A stretch of DNA of 33,492 nucleotides. Origin: Flavobacteriaceae bacterium. GTDB lineage: Bacteria > Bacteroidota > Bacteroidia > Flavobacteriales > Flavobacteriaceae. The stretch's first letter is position 1; each line of letters opens with the position of its first letter. The translations under genes were made by a program, and so were the position numbers. The DNA is taken from NCBI GenBank assembly GCA_030065775.1, contig JASJDL010000010.1:1-33492 (forward strand). Reading direction: 5' to 3'. Below are positions 1 through 9,133 of this stretch, in pieces. Below the pieces are notes generated by a model, which was not told where the DNA came from, did not search any database, and saw only the letters and a program-made list of their open reading frames with translations.

Positions 1-1
1 A

Positions 2-76
2 AAACCCATTACTAATGAAGTGCTACCATTTTTATGTAAACCGTACCGAATTAAAGGTATCGCAGACAAGCCATAG
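2..76 (+). CDS. 3' tail of an upstream gene, possibly a receiver-domain protein (partial)
   Basis: An open frame runs from the window edge to a TAG stop at 74-76 and encodes 24 residues. The segment FLCKPYRIKGIAD resembles the end of a response-regulator receiver domain, where a conserved Lys-Pro is followed by an aromatic residue and a final helix, as in hybrid sensor kinases. Only the extreme C-terminus is visible. The family assignment rests on this short resemblance alone, and the frame could be open by chance. Confidence 0.4.
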   Translation, partial: KPITNEVLPFLCKPYRIKGIADKP

Positions 77-214
77 GATTGGTACATTTTAAAGATTGAT
101 CCAAAAAATATTTTAATCCTTAACAAAAATTCAAGTATTTACTAATTAAAAAGGTCCGGCACTTTAGTAATGTGTATAGGTATCTTTACGTCAAACTCGC
201 AAAACATTAAATTT
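77..214. other. Intergenic region upstream of the YHS gene
   Basis: No gene, RNA or clear hairpin is seen here. A TATCTTTA at 180-187 differs from the Bacteroidota -7 element TAnnTTTG only at the last base. It lies 27 nt before the preferred ATG at 215, so it may be a weak promoter for the YHS gene. Confidence 0.3.
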
Positions 215-670
215 ATGAGAAAAACTTTTTTTATTTTCTTCTTGTCTTTAGGATGTGCGATATCGAGTTTTGGCCAGCAAATTGATTATAATGAAGAAAA
301 AGGCTATATAGCCAACGGTTATGATGTTGTGTCTTATTTTTCAAATAAGGTATTACGAGGAATTTCCAAATACACGTACACCTACAATAATGCCGACTAT
401 AAGTTCTCATCAGGTGCTAATTTGGAAAAATTTAAAGCCAATCCTAAAATGTACGTCCCTAAATATGGAGGATGGTGTGCTTATGCCATGGCAGATAAAG
501 GAGAGAAAGTTCGTATAAATCCAAAAACTTTTGAAATTAGGAATGGGAAATTATATCTTTTTTACAATGCTTTTTTTGATAATACTTTGGAGAGTTGGCT
601 AAAAGAAGGACCCAATGAATTAAGAAAAAAAGCTGATGTAAATTGGGATAAAATAAAGTATAAGAAATAA
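215..670 (+). CDS. Secreted YHS-domain protein
   Basis: The product is 151 aa from the ATG at 215. That start is preferred over an in-frame upstream ATG at 170 because it gives a clean signal peptide (MRKTFFIFFLSLGCAISSFG, then QQ) for export to the periplasm or cell surface. The mature part carries a YHS domain: NGYDVVSYF at its start, then YKFSSGANLEKFKANP, and a YGGWCAYAM segment with one Cys. YHS domains occur in metal-handling proteins, but the substrate of this secreted type is not established. A hairpin terminator follows the stop codon. The YHS call is firm; any metal-binding role is inference. Confidence 0.85.
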   Translation: MRKTFFIFFLSLGCAISSFGQQIDYNEEKGYIANGYDVVSYFSNKVLRGISKYTYTYNNADYKFSSGANLEKFKANPKMYVPKYGGWCAYAMADKGEKVRINPKTFEIRNGKLYLFYNAFFDNTLESWLKEGPNELRKKADVNWDKIKYKK

Positions 671-695
671 GTGACTTTGAATTATAGCGATAAAA

Positions 696-721
696 AAAAG
701 CGAACTTTTCAGTTCGCTTTT
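696..721. terminator. Bidirectional terminator between the YHS gene and hppA
   Basis: The stem GCGAAC (700-705) pairs with GTTCGC (712-717) around a 6-nt loop. It is extended by AAAA (696-699) pairing with TTTT (718-721). The A- and T-tracts on either side make it usable from both strands, which suits the two convergent genes. Confidence 0.85.
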
Positions 722-742
722 ACTATTTTAAAATAGTGTAAT

Positions 743-3076
743 TTATTCTTCGTGTTCTGCGATTAAGTGATCTACCTCATCACCTTCAACAGTCTTAACA
801 GTGACATCTTTTTTGCCATTTACTTCTGTCGTTGTGATTACCGTAGCATTCTTCTCACCGTTTTCCTTTTTAACAAGTACTTTCATCTCAGTATTCGCAT
901 TATCTGCTACCATTTCATTCACGATAGCACCCTTCTTATTATAGGCTGTTACCTCATCAACACTTATTGCAATACTTGGAGCAATAACTAAGGCCACTAC
1001 AGACATTAACTTTAAAAGAATATTCAATGAAGGACCCGAGGTATCCTTAAATGGATCTCCGACAGTATCACCAACCACAGCTGCTTTATGAGCATCTGAA
1101 CCCTTTCTACCTTCTTCTTCGATCATTTTTTTTGCATTATCCCAGGCACCTCCTGCATTTGACTGGAAAATCGCCATTAAGACACCTGCAGTTGTTACAC
1201 CTGCTAATAAACCTCCCAACATTTCCGCACCGCCAATAAATCCTACTGCTACAGGAACAGCAATCGCTAGCAATCCAGGGAATACCATTTCTTTTATAGA
1301 AGCTGTGGTTGAAATTTCCACGCATTTCTCATACTCTGCAACACCATTAGCAGCATCAAATATCTTACGATCAGCTTCAGACGCCTTAGACATATCACTA
1401 TCATACTTGCGCATTACCTCTAAAGCATCCTTTAAAGCAGGAATATCTCTAAATTGTCTACGTACTTCTTCGATCATTGCCATGGCAGCTCTACCAACAG
1501 CATTCATCGATAATGCCGAGAATACGAATGGCAGCATACCACCAACTAATAATCCGGCCATAATTTTTGGTTGAGAGACATCAATTGCAGTTACATTAGC
1601 TGTTTTCATAAATGCCGCGAATAAGGCTAAAGCCGTTAAAGCCGCAGATGCAATCGCGAATCCTTTACCAATTGCCGCAGTTGTATTACCTACTGCATCT
1701 AACTTATCTGTACGTTGACGTACCTCGCTAGGCAATTCACTCATTTCGGCAATACCACCCGCATTATCTGAAATTGGCCCGTAAGCGTCAACCGCCAACT
1801 GAATACCTGTATTTGCTAGCATACCAACAGCGGCAATAGCAATACCGTACAATCCTGCGAAGTGATGCGAAACTAAAATAGCAGCTGCTATTAATATAAT
1901 AGGAATTGCTGTTGACATCATGCCAACACCCAAACCAGAAATAATATTTGTTGCAGAACCGGTCTCAGACTGTCTTACAATATCTCTAACCGGCTTCTTA
2001 CCTGTACCTGTATAATACTCTGTAACTTTTCCAACTAATAATCCTGCGATTAATCCGGCAATTACTGCTGCAAAAACACCAACAGAACCATAAGGAAGTC
2101 CTTCAATAGTCTCAGGAATAAAGGCTTTTATGATGAACCATGATGCCACCAACATTAATCCCGCAGATCCAAATTCACCAACATTTAAAGCCGTATGAGG
2201 AGAACCTCCTTCCTTTACTCTCACAAAAAAGGTTCCTATAATTGACATTACAATTCCAACTGCTGCTAGAGCTAATGGCAAATAGACGGCTCCTAAGCCA
2301 TCAAAACCTGGCGTAACCAGTAAAGCACCCAAAACCATTGTACCAATTATAGAACCAACATACGATTCGAATAAATCGGCACCCATTCCAGCGACGTCTC
2401 CAACATTATCTCCAACATTATCTGCAATCGTTGCGGGATTCAACGGGTGATCCTCAGGAATACCGGCCTCAACCTTTCCAACCAAGTCAGCTCCAACATC
2501 AGCAGCTTTGGTATAAATTCCTCCTCCTACACGAGCAAATAAAGCTATTGAAGAGGCTCCAAGAGAAAAACCAGATAGTACATTTAATACTTCATTGATT
2601 CCCCAACCTTGCGTATTGTAAAAAGCAAACAATCCGCTTAGGCCTAAAACACCTAAACCAACAACACCTAATCCCATTACGGATCCACCTGCAAATGCTA
2701 CTTCTAATGCTTTTCCTAAAGATATTCTAGCTGCGTTTGTAGTTCTCACATTCGCTTTTGTGGCTACACGCATTCCAATAAATCCGGCCAACGCAGAACA
2801 GATAGCGCCAACTACAAATGAGATAGCAACCATCCAATTTGAATCTGCTTCTGACTGTCCTTTAAACACTAAGAGTGCGGCAATGGCTAAAACGAAAATG
2901 GATAATATTTTGTATTCGGCTTTTAAAAATGACATAGCCCCATCAGCAATGTTCTTTGCTATTGATGCCATATTTTCATCGCCTACTTCCTGTTTAGATA
3001 CCCAAACATTTTTAGCGTAAACAAAAATCAATGCTAAGACACCAAATGCAGGTAAAAATTGTACTAATGATTCCAT
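743..3076 (-). CDS. hppA: Membrane-bound K+-dependent pyrophosphatase (H+ and/or Na+ pump)
   Basis: This polytopic inner-membrane enzyme hydrolyses pyrophosphate and uses the energy to pump H+ or Na+. The product is 777 aa from the ATG at 3076; a 14-residue non-hydrophobic upstream extension of the frame is rejected. The substrate signature [13 protein letters not shown] is at about residues 193-205, followed by a [20 protein letters not shown]-type stretch. The motif GNTTAA at about 463-468 has Ala where K+-independent enzymes have Lys, which points to the K+-dependent class. Ion choice cannot be decided by eye, since this class includes Na+, H+ and dual pumps. The last hydrophobic helix is followed by about 73 hydrophilic, charge-rich residues, longer than the usual short C-terminus. 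Confidence 0.96.
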   Translation of the reverse strand: MESLVQFLPAFGVLALIFVYAKNVWVSKQEVGDENMASIAKNIADGAMSFLKAEYKILSIFVLAIAALLVFKGQSEADSNWMVAISFVVGAICSALAGFIGMRVATKANVRTTNAARISLGKALEVAFAGGSVMGLGVVGLGVLGLSGLFAFYNTQGWGINEVLNVLSGFSLGASSIALFARVGGGIYTKAADVGADLVGKVEAGIPEDHPLNPATIADNVGDNVGDVAGMGADLFESYVGSIIGTMVLGALLVTPGFDGLGAVYLPLALAAVGIVMSIIGTFFVRVKEGGSPHTALNVGEFGSAGLMLVASWFIIKAFIPETIEGLPYGSVGVFAAVIAGLIAGLLVGKVTEYYTGTGKKPVRDIVRQSETGSATNIISGLGVGMMSTAIPIILIAAAILVSHHFAGLYGIAIAAVGMLANTGIQLAVDAYGPISDNAGGIAEMSELPSEVRQRTDKLDAVGNTTAAIGKGFAIASAALTALALFAAFMKTANVTAIDVSQPKIMAGLLVGGMLPFVFSALSMNAVGRAAMAMIEEVRRQFRDIPALKDALEVMRKYDSDMSKASEADRKIFDAANGVAEYEKCVEISTTASIKEMVFPGLLAIAVPVAVGFIGGAEMLGGLLAGVTTAGVLMAIFQSNAGGAWDNAKKMIEEEGRKGSDAHKAAVVGDTVGDPFKDTSGPSLNILLKLMSVVALVIAPSIAISVDEVTAYNKKGAIVNEMVADNANTEMKVLVKKENGEKNATVITTTEVNGKKDVTVKTVEGDEVDHLIAEHEE

Positions 3077-3115
3077 AAAAGTTGTTGTTTTTTCTTGGTT
3101 ATGGTTTAAACGCGG

Positions 3116-3123
3116 CAAAAATA
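3116..3123 (-). promoter_or_regulatory. Putative -7 element for hppA
   Basis: Read on the minus strand this is TATTTTTG, matching the Bacteroidota TAnnTTTG element, 39 nt before the hppA ATG. No convincing TTG box was found upstream, so the call is moderate. Confidence 0.4.
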
Positions 3124-3195
3124 GTAAAACCCAGTAGATTAAAAAAATAAAAACCCAGCTAAAGAAGTAGTTCCTTTAAAGTAAAAATTTCTTTT

Positions 3196-4749
3196 TTACT
3201 TCTTTAAAACTTTACCGTTCAATTGATTCGTGAATTTTCCATTGGCAACGGATATTTTTCCATTGATAATACTGTATTCCAACCCTTGTGCCAGCTGAAA
3301 TGCATCTTTATAATTTGCTTTATCTTGAAATGTTTCAGGACTGAAGATAATTATATCGGCATAATAACCTTTATTCAATATTCCTCTTTTCGGGATTCCA
3401 AATATTTCCGCTGTTTTAGAGGTACTACTGTTAATAAAGGTAGCTACGTCAATTATTTTTTCTTTTCTAATATAGGTGTTGAACTTCCGAGGAAATGATC
3501 CGTACTTACGGGGATGGCCTGTATTACCATCTGACCCGGTCACCACCCAATCCTGCCGCATGAAGTTTTTAATGTCATATGGATTCATATTGAAGGATGC
3601 CACACGAACATATCCTTTTTTAATCACCTCGAATACGGTTTCTTCTGGAGATATCTTCAATTCCTGTGCTATTTCCAGTAAACTTTTATTTACTAAACTC
3701 GAGTCTGGAATCTTCACTATTAGTAGTTTATCAGGGCCTCCACGACGTGTAATATTCTTTCGGGTTTCCGCTAAGATTCTTTGCTTTAGTTGAGGGCTTT
3801 TATATCGAATAAAGAGTGAATCTTCACCCCCGCTTTCGGCCCAACGGGGTACAACTGCTGCCTTTAAACTGGTTGCAGAAGCGTTATAAGGATATTGATT
3901 TGCCGTAACCTCTATACCTTCTTGTCGCGCTGATTCAATTAGTTTGATAATAGAATCACTTTGCTTCCAAACATCAACCCCCAAACATTTTATATGAGAA
4001 ATATGTATTGGTAATTTTGCTTGCTTACCTATAGTAATGGCTTCTTCAATTGCAGGGATCAACCCAACTGAATAGGAGCTTTCATCTCTTAAATGCGTAT
4101 CGTAAATACCATCATTCTCTGCCACTATTTTAGCAAGAGCAATAACTTCTTCAGTATCAGCATAGCTTCCAGGTGCATAAAACAGTCCTGTTGACATGCC
4201 AAAAGCACCTGCATCCATTTCTTCTTGCAACAATTCTTGCATTTTAAGAATTTCTTCTTCGCTGGCTTTCCTATCACTTTTACCCATCACCTGTTCTCTA
4301 ATAGTTGCGTGACCTACTAAAGGAACCGCATTGGTACCAATACCTTGTGTTTCATATAATTTGATGTATTTAGAAGACGGGTAGAAACTATCCCCATCGT
4401 TTCCAACTACAACGGTTGTGATTCCTTGAAAAAGAAAAGGCCGATTATGTGACTTTGTTGTATCTATTAAGTCTCGGTCTGCATGTGTATGCGGATCAAT
4501 AAATCCTGGTGAAACAATCAGCCCTGAGGCATCTATCGTCCTTGTAGCTTCTATTGTTGCGTCCTTTTCATTACCAATAAAAACAATTTTATCGCCCGTT
4601 ATAGCGATGGTCAAATCGCTCGCCGCTGAATCGATACCATTATAAACGATGCCATTTTTGATAAGGATATCTGCTTCTATTTTTCTTTTGGAGCAAGAAG
4701 AATATAGTAGTAAGATAATTACGAGGTATGTGCCAATCTTGAGATTCAT
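3196..4749 (-). CDS. D-aminoacylase / N-acyl-D-amino-acid deacylase family lipoprotein
   Basis: The product is a 517-aa amidohydrolase-superfamily protein exported as a lipoprotein (lipobox LLYSSC, Cys19). Family features are PGFIDPHTHADRD with metal-site His87 and His89, DTHLRDES (His219), ISHIK (His252), and TGSDGNTGHPR with catalytic Asp407. D-aminoacylases remove the acyl group from N-acyl-D-amino acids. The usual zinc-ligand Cys in the VGNCG motif is Asp118 here (VVVGNDGDS), so metal binding or substrate may differ. It is the third gene of an operon and overlaps the upstream peptidase gene by ATGA, implying translational coupling. The context suggests periplasmic breakdown of peptides or acylated amino acids. 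The exact substrate is unknown. Confidence 0.88.
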   Translation of the reverse strand: MNLKIGTYLVIILLLYSSCSKRKIEADILIKNGIVYNGIDSAASDLTIAITGDKIVFIGNEKDATIEATRTIDASGLIVSPGFIDPHTHADRDLIDTTKSHNRPFLFQGITTVVVGNDGDSFYPSSKYIKLYETQGIGTNAVPLVGHATIREQVMGKSDRKASEEEILKMQELLQEEMDAGAFGMSTGLFYAPGSYADTEEVIALAKIVAENDGIYDTHLRDESSYSVGLIPAIEEAITIGKQAKLPIHISHIKCLGVDVWKQSDSIIKLIESARQEGIEVTANQYPYNASATSLKAAVVPRWAESGGEDSLFIRYKSPQLKQRILAETRKNITRRGGPDKLLIVKIPDSSLVNKSLLEIAQELKISPEETVFEVIKKGYVRVASFNMNPYDIKNFMRQDWVVTGSDGNTGHPRKYGSFPRKFNTYIRKEKIIDVATFINSSTSKTAEIFGIPKRGILNKGYYADIIIFSPETFQDKANYKDAFQLAQGLEYSIINGKISVANGKFTNQLNGKVLKK

Positions 4750-5894
4750 TGCGATGTGGTTGTTAAAAGCAAAGTTTTCATTAATTCACGGGCATATACT
4801 CCTGCCCGCTTTCTAATTGTATCCCTATCCACTTCGTCTCCATCTTCATAAGTGACAGCTTCGCACCCAATTTGATTAAAAAAATAATTATAACAATATG
4901 GTAATTCTTGACTACGTCTTCTGGCTTCAACTTTGAATGAAGAGTTGTTTTGGATATTTCCAATCCAGTTAGGGATGATTTTTTTTGTTTTTATTTCATT
5001 AACTGAATCTAAGACCAGCATATAGGGCCCGCTATACGATGTATGGAAATCTATGGCAAATTCTATTTTAGTTCCTTCTTTAATTTTAGTCTCTATATAT
5101 GATTTTACAGCTTGCGTTTCGGGTTCTTTGAAATCTACCCAGTCTCTATTTAGATCAGTTCCGTTCGCATTATGACGCCAATTACCCATATCTGCGCCAT
5201 CTGGATTCAACAGTGGAAATACTATAATATTGAACTCATTTCTAAATGAATTTGCGATTTCAGAATCACCTATCATTTCTTCATAAAAAGCTTTAAAACC
5301 AATTGTTCCCCCGGGTATTTCGGGTGGGTGTTGTCTTGCGATCATAACAACCGATCTGTTTAATTCTTTATTGGAATTCAATACATAGTTGTTATTTTTT
5401 AAGACTGTTTGTCCGGCCACTTCTTTACTTAAAAAAGGACGAAGAATCAGAATACTGTCAAGCCATGAATAGGTATCATTACTTGATTCAATTTCCTGGG
5501 CTGCGACATAAATTTTCTTTGAAGAGACATTGAGCCTTAAAGTGGCTGTACCCAGAGATGTATCAATCTTTATATCCGATTCCTCTATTTTTTCCCATGA
5601 TTTCTTGTCTGGGCTTAATTTTGGGATGTAACGATGCTTATACGCTCCATAATCCAAGGTTACTTCAATCTCTTTTTCAGACCCTGATGTGATCCCAAAG
5701 GCGAACCAGGGGCTTTTATTAACAGGTTCAAAAGCAGGGTTTATATAAGCGATGTATTTATCATTTCCCTTAAAGGAAACGCTGTCTAATCTGGCGCCCG
5801 CAAAACTACTATCAAATAAAACTTCAGTTTTGGGTTCATTTTTACAGCTCAGGCTTAAAACTGTAAACAAACAAATACGAATAACTATTCTCAT
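4746..5894 (-). CDS. M14-family zinc carboxypeptidase lipoprotein (second paralog)
   Basis: The product is 382 aa with a lipoprotein signal (LSLSC, Cys17). An N-terminal domain of about 150 residues precedes the M14 peptidase domain. The catalytic set is complete: RQHPPE gives zinc ligands His189 and Glu192, LNRDW gives substrate-binding Arg250, DFHTSY gives the third zinc ligand His284, and VTYEDGDE gives the general base Glu350. The same layout and motifs occur in the gene directly upstream, so the two are tandem paralogs. ATGA overlaps link it to the genes on both sides. It should cleave C-terminal residues from peptides in the periplasm or at the surface. Specificity cannot be read from the sequence. 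Confidence 0.9.
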   Translation of the reverse strand: MRIVIRICLFTVLSLSCKNEPKTEVLFDSSFAGARLDSVSFKGNDKYIAYINPAFEPVNKSPWFAFGITSGSEKEIEVTLDYGAYKHRYIPKLSPDKKSWEKIEESDIKIDTSLGTATLRLNVSSKKIYVAAQEIESSNDTYSWLDSILILRPFLSKEVAGQTVLKNNNYVLNSNKELNRSVVMIARQHPPEIPGGTIGFKAFYEEMIGDSEIANSFRNEFNIIVFPLLNPDGADMGNWRHNANGTDLNRDWVDFKEPETQAVKSYIETKIKEGTKIEFAIDFHTSYSGPYMLVLDSVNEIKTKKIIPNWIGNIQNNSSFKVEARRRSQELPYCYNYFFNQIGCEAVTYEDGDEVDRDTIRKRAGVYARELMKTLLLTTTSQ

Positions 5895-7117
5895 TTCAAT
5901 AAAACATGCATCATCTGTTGCGCTGATACTTTGCCAATTAATTTTATTTGATCTCTAGGGGTTTTGTCTCCAATTTCATAGGTGATCCCCACAGCGTTAT
6001 GCCCATATAAAAACCAGCCTTTTGACACCGGTGAAGTACTATTTGCAGCTTTTTCATTAACCTTATACCCGGAGATATTTTCTTCTAAAGCCGCGAACCA
6101 ATCCTCAATAAAGTTTGGTAATGTGGTACGCTCTCTGATTTTATTGGTATAAAAAACGTCTTCATAGGTAGAATGGAAATCGAGACCTAGCAGCAGCACA
6201 GCTTTGTCTTTTTTAAGTTGTTTCGTAACAAACTTGACGATATTCCTTACTTCGGGTTGATGGTATTTTGACCAATCTCTGTTCGTATCAACTCCCGCAG
6301 CGCTATGCCTCCAATGCCCAAGATCAACACCATCTGGATTCACTATAGGAAATGCCAAGACGCGATATTTCCTTAAAAAATCACTAGAAAGCTCTGAATT
6401 ATCTAAAACCGTTTGCAAAAATTCTTTAAATGCAAAAAAACCTGTTACTTCGGGTGGGTGTTGTCGTGTAAGCAAAACAATAATCGGCTTGTTTTTTTTA
6501 GCACCCCTGTAGATATCTAATACAGGAAGTTGCCTGCCTAACTTCGATTTGCCAAAATTCTTAAAACGAACATACTCCTTTCCCCTAATTAACTTCATAT
6601 ACCAATTTTTAACATCTGTAGAAGTCTGGAGTTCTTGTGCAGCAATTGTTAATGGTTTCTTATCAAGGGAAACTTTAATCGTAACTATTGAATCTTTCTT
6701 GAAAATATTGGTAGAGTCAATGAGTCTCCAACGATTATTTTTCTTGAGTTTAGGGATATATCGATGCTTATGGCCTTTCGGATATTTGAACGTAAAATAG
6801 AATGTTTTAGGTACTGATGACCAGGCCTTGAAGGCATAATAAGCACTGCGGTTTATGGGTTCATTTTCGGGGTTTATTATTAAAATTGCAGAACTATCAC
6901 TAGCCGTTTCAACTCCATTTAATCGCGCTCCATCAAATTGATTACTGGTGTAAACTCCTGCATCTTCTAAACTAAAAACTTTCTTCAGTTGACTTGAAAT
7001 TGGTTTTGTTGTCGTATCAACAGGCTTTTCAAAATCTACAGTATTCAAAGTTTTACAGGAAATAAATAAAACTAAACAGGAAGAAAGGAGTAGATTTTTA
7101 AGGGTATTTAGATTCAT
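5891..7117 (-). CDS. M14-family zinc carboxypeptidase lipoprotein (first paralog)
   Basis: The product is 408 aa with a lipoprotein signal peptide ending LFISC (Cys21), so it is likely anchored in a membrane facing the periplasm or surface. It has an N-terminal domain with the KHRYIPKL segment also found in its neighbour, then an M14 domain: RQHPPE (His220, Glu223), NPDGVDLGHWRH, TNRDW (Arg280), LDFHSTYE (His315) and ITYEIGD (Glu381). All zinc and catalytic residues are present. It is the first gene of the three-lipoprotein operon and overlaps the next by ATGA. The divergence of its C-terminal third from the paralog suggests different specificity, which is inference. Confidence 0.9.
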   Translation of the reverse strand: MNLNTLKNLLLSSCLVLFISCKTLNTVDFEKPVDTTTKPISSQLKKVFSLEDAGVYTSNQFDGARLNGVETASDSSAILIINPENEPINRSAYYAFKAWSSVPKTFYFTFKYPKGHKHRYIPKLKKNNRWRLIDSTNIFKKDSIVTIKVSLDKKPLTIAAQELQTSTDVKNWYMKLIRGKEYVRFKNFGKSKLGRQLPVLDIYRGAKKNKPIIVLLTRQHPPEVTGFFAFKEFLQTVLDNSELSSDFLRKYRVLAFPIVNPDGVDLGHWRHSAAGVDTNRDWSKYHQPEVRNIVKFVTKQLKKDKAVLLLGLDFHSTYEDVFYTNKIRERTTLPNFIEDWFAALEENISGYKVNEKAANSTSPVSKGWFLYGHNAVGITYEIGDKTPRDQIKLIGKVSAQQMMHVLLK

Positions 7118-7172
7118 ACGTATTGGTTAGTGCGAATAAAGTTAACAAATTATTAGTCGCTCACACCAAAAT

Positions 7173-7198
7173 AAAAAAACCTCGCAGTTTTGCGAGGT
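7173..7198 (-). terminator. Rho-independent terminator of tRNA-Leu
   Basis: An 8-bp perfect stem, ACCTCGCA (7179-7186) with TGCGAGGT (7191-7198), encloses a 4-nt loop. On the minus strand it is followed by a run of T (7178-7173). It lies just downstream of the tRNA 3' end. Confidence 0.88.
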
Positions 7199-7201
7199 CT
7201 G

Positions 7202-7285
7202 TACCAAAGGTGGGACTCGAACCCACACGCTATTGCTAGCATTGGATTTTGAATCCAACGTGTCTACCAATTCCACCACTTTGGC
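7202..7285 (-). tRNA. tRNA-Leu(CAA)
   Basis: Read on the minus strand it folds as an 84-nt class II tRNA. The acceptor GCCAAAG pairs with CTTTGGT through a terminal G-U pair, and the discriminator is A. The anticodon stem TTGGA/TCCAA holds loop TTCAAAA, so the anticodon is CAA, reading UUG. The T loop GGTTCGAGTCC and a long variable arm are present. The 3' CCA is not encoded. Confidence 0.95.
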
Positions 7286-7295
7286 AAATGGGATG

Positions 7296-7303
7296 CAAAT
7301 CTA
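7296..7303 (-). promoter_or_regulatory. Putative -7 element for tRNA-Leu
   Basis: Minus-strand TAGATTTG fits TAnnTTTG and ends 10 nt before the mature tRNA 5' end, which suits a very short leader. No clear TTG box is seen upstream. Confidence 0.45.
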
Positions 7304-7348
7304 TAAAATATTTTGCTTCTGTCATATAAAATAGTAAAGAAGAGTGGC

Positions 7349-7376
7349 TTGGCTTTTTAAATAATTTTTACTTTTG
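7349..7376 (+). promoter_or_regulatory. Bacteroidota-type promoter of prs-rplY
   Basis: TTG at 7349-7351, a 17-nt spacer, then TACTTTTG at 7369-7376 match the TTG/TAnnTTTG consensus. It lies 46 nt before the prs ATG. Confidence 0.6.
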
Positions 7377-7422
7377 TGCCAAATTGAAAATCAACGCAAT
7401 TACTTTAAAACACACAACTCAA

Positions 7423-8364
7423 ATGAAACAAAAAGTACCTAAGCCCAAACTTTTTGCTTGCTCACAATCTTTAGAATTAGCCCATAAAATAGCCGATGCC
7501 TACGGCGGTAAACTAGGAAAATCAAGAAAAAATGTTTTTAGCGATGGTGAATTTCAGGTTTCTTTTGAAGAATCCATTCGAGGACGTCGTATATTCATTA
7601 TTGGTTCCACCATTCCACCCATGGATAACTTAATGGAAATGCTTTTGTTTATTGATGCTGCCAAGCGGGCTTCCGCACGTCATATCACGGCAGTGATTCC
7701 TTATTTCGGATGGGCACGTCAGGACAGAAAGGATAAACCTCGTGTACCTATAGCAGCTAAAATGGTCGCAAATCTATTGCAGGCTGCGGGTGCTACGCGC
7801 ATCATAACCATGGATTTACATGCCGACCAGATTCAAGGATTCTTTGAAAAACCCGTTGACCATCTTTATGCTTCGACCATATTTTTACCTGAAATTAAAA
7901 AAATGAACCTGGATAATCTAACCATTGCTTCTCCAGATATGGGTGGTTCAAAGAGAGCTTATGCCTACTCTAAATTTCTGGAAAGTGAAGTTGTTATCTG
8001 TTACAAGCAGCGCAAAAAGGCGAATATAATTTCACATATGGAACTCATCGGTAATGTAGAAGGTAAAAACGTGATCTTGGTCGACGATATGATCGATACC
8101 GCGGGTACCTTAACGAAAGCCGCTGATCTGATGATGGAAAAAGGTGCAAAAAGCGTTCGCGCAATCTGTACCCATGCAGTACTTTCTGGGGAGGCTTATG
8201 AGCGCATAGAAAACTCAAAATTAGAGCAGTTAATTATTACCGATACAATTCCGCTAAAAAAACAATTATCTAAAATAAAAGTTGTATCTTGCGCGCCCTT
8301 ATTCGCAGACGTAATGCACAAAGTGCAAAGCAACCAGTCGATAAGTGATCAATTTTTAATGTAA
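7423..8364 (+). CDS. prs: Ribose-phosphate pyrophosphokinase (PRPP synthetase)
   Basis: The product is 313 aa from the ATG at 7423; the frame extends upstream to a TTG, but the extra residues do not fit the family. It makes PRPP from ribose 5-phosphate and ATP for nucleotide, His, Trp and NAD synthesis. Family motifs are SDGEFQVSFEESIRG near the N-terminus, YFGWARQDRK (flexible loop), the signature DLHADQIQGFF from about residue 131, and the PRPP-binding loop VDDMIDTAGT at about 220-229. The length is typical of class I enzymes. A promoter matching the group consensus lies upstream, and rplY follows after only 19 nt, so the two are probably co-transcribed. Confidence 0.97.
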   Translation: MKQKVPKPKLFACSQSLELAHKIADAYGGKLGKSRKNVFSDGEFQVSFEESIRGRRIFIIGSTIPPMDNLMEMLLFIDAAKRASARHITAVIPYFGWARQDRKDKPRVPIAAKMVANLLQAAGATRIITMDLHADQIQGFFEKPVDHLYASTIFLPEIKKMNLDNLTIASPDMGGSKRAYAYSKFLESEVVICYKQRKKANIISHMELIGNVEGKNVILVDDMIDTAGTLTKAADLMMEKGAKSVRAICTHAVLSGEAYERIENSKLEQLIITDTIPLKKQLSKIKVVSCAPLFADVMHKVQSNQSISDQFLM

Positions 8365-8383
8365 ATAAATTTTTTAGTAAGTA

Positions 8384-9049
8384 ATGAAATCAATTACGAT
8401 CAAAGGATCTCAAAGAGAAAGCGTGGGCAAGTCTTCGACAAAGGCCTTACGTAATGCTGGAAAGGTTCCTTGCGTGTTATACGGAGGAGACAAACCATTA
8501 CACTTTTCAGCTGATGAAATAACATTCAGAAATTTGGTGTATACTCCAAATGTTTACACGGCGTCAATTGAATTAGATGGACAAAAGTATGCTGCGATAC
8601 TGCAGGATATTCAATTCCATCCGGTAACCGATAAAATCTTGCATATTGACTTTTATCAACTATTTGATGATAAAGAAGTAACCATGAATATTCCTGTTAA
8701 ACTTGAGGGTAATGCTCCTGGAGTTATTGCGGGGGGTGTTTTGCGTTTCCCGAATCGTAGATTAAGAGTTCGTGCGATTCCAGCAAATCTGCCTGACTTT
8801 ATCACAGCCGATATATCGAAACTAAAAATTGGTGATAAAATTTATGTAACCGATGTTGCCAGCGATGATTTTTCAATTTTACATCCAGACAATATGGTAG
8901 TATGTCAAGTAAGAATGGCGAGAGCTGCTATTACAACTACTGTTGATGAGGATGAAGAAGATGAAGAAGGAACTGAAGAGGGAGCTGCTACTGAAGAAGG
9001 AGCAACTGAAGGTGCTGCAGCACCAGAGGCAGAAGCTTCTCAAGAATAA
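8384..9049 (+). CDS. rplY: 50S ribosomal protein L25/general stress protein Ctc
   Basis: The product is 221 aa, the long Ctc form of L25 that binds 5S rRNA. The N-terminal L25 domain (residues 1 to about 95) shows [17 protein letters not shown] and [13 protein letters not shown]-terminal beta domain (about 95-185) includes [20 protein letters not shown]. The last 35 residues are an acidic, low-complexity Glu/Ala tail, common in this group. It sits between prs and pth, a classical neighbourhood for this gene. A hairpin terminator follows at 9075-9102. Confidence 0.95.
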   Translation: MKSITIKGSQRESVGKSSTKALRNAGKVPCVLYGGDKPLHFSADEITFRNLVYTPNVYTASIELDGQKYAAILQDIQFHPVTDKILHIDFYQLFDDKEVTMNIPVKLEGNAPGVIAGGVLRFPNRRLRVRAIPANLPDFITADISKLKIGDKIYVTDVASDDFSILHPDNMVVCQVRMARAAITTTVDEDEEDEEGTEEGAATEEGATEGAAAPEAEASQE

Positions 9050-9074
9050 GAATTCAATTCAAATGAACACTAGG

Positions 9075-9102
9075 AAGAGCTTCGCTTAAAGCGGAGCTTT
9101 TT
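9075..9102 (+). terminator. Rho-independent terminator after rplY
   Basis: AGCTTCGC (9078-9085) pairs with GCGGAGCT (9091-9098) around a 5-nt loop, with one T-G pair, and a T-run follows. It ends the prs-rplY transcript, so pth needs its own promoter. Confidence 0.82.
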
Positions 9103-9121
9103 CATTTATAACCATATCGAT

Positions 9122-9129
9122 TATATTTG
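9122..9129 (+). promoter_or_regulatory. -7 element immediately before pth
   Basis: TATATTTG matches TAnnTTTG exactly and ends 4 nt before the pth ATG at 9134. The transcript would start at or next to the start codon, so it would be leaderless if that ATG is used. No TTG box is seen at the right distance. Confidence 0.45.
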
Positions 9130-9133
9130 CCGG

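Noticed and set aside
3161-3205. Inverted repeat AAAGAAGTA/TACTTCTTT at the end of the D-aminoacylase gene as its terminator
   Set aside because: The arms are AT-rich with a 27-nt loop and overlap the stop codon, so the hairpin would be weak; kept only as a possibility.
7180-7290. Open frame across the reverse of tRNA-Leu
   Set aside because: Same artefact; the DNA is fully explained by the tRNA and its terminator.
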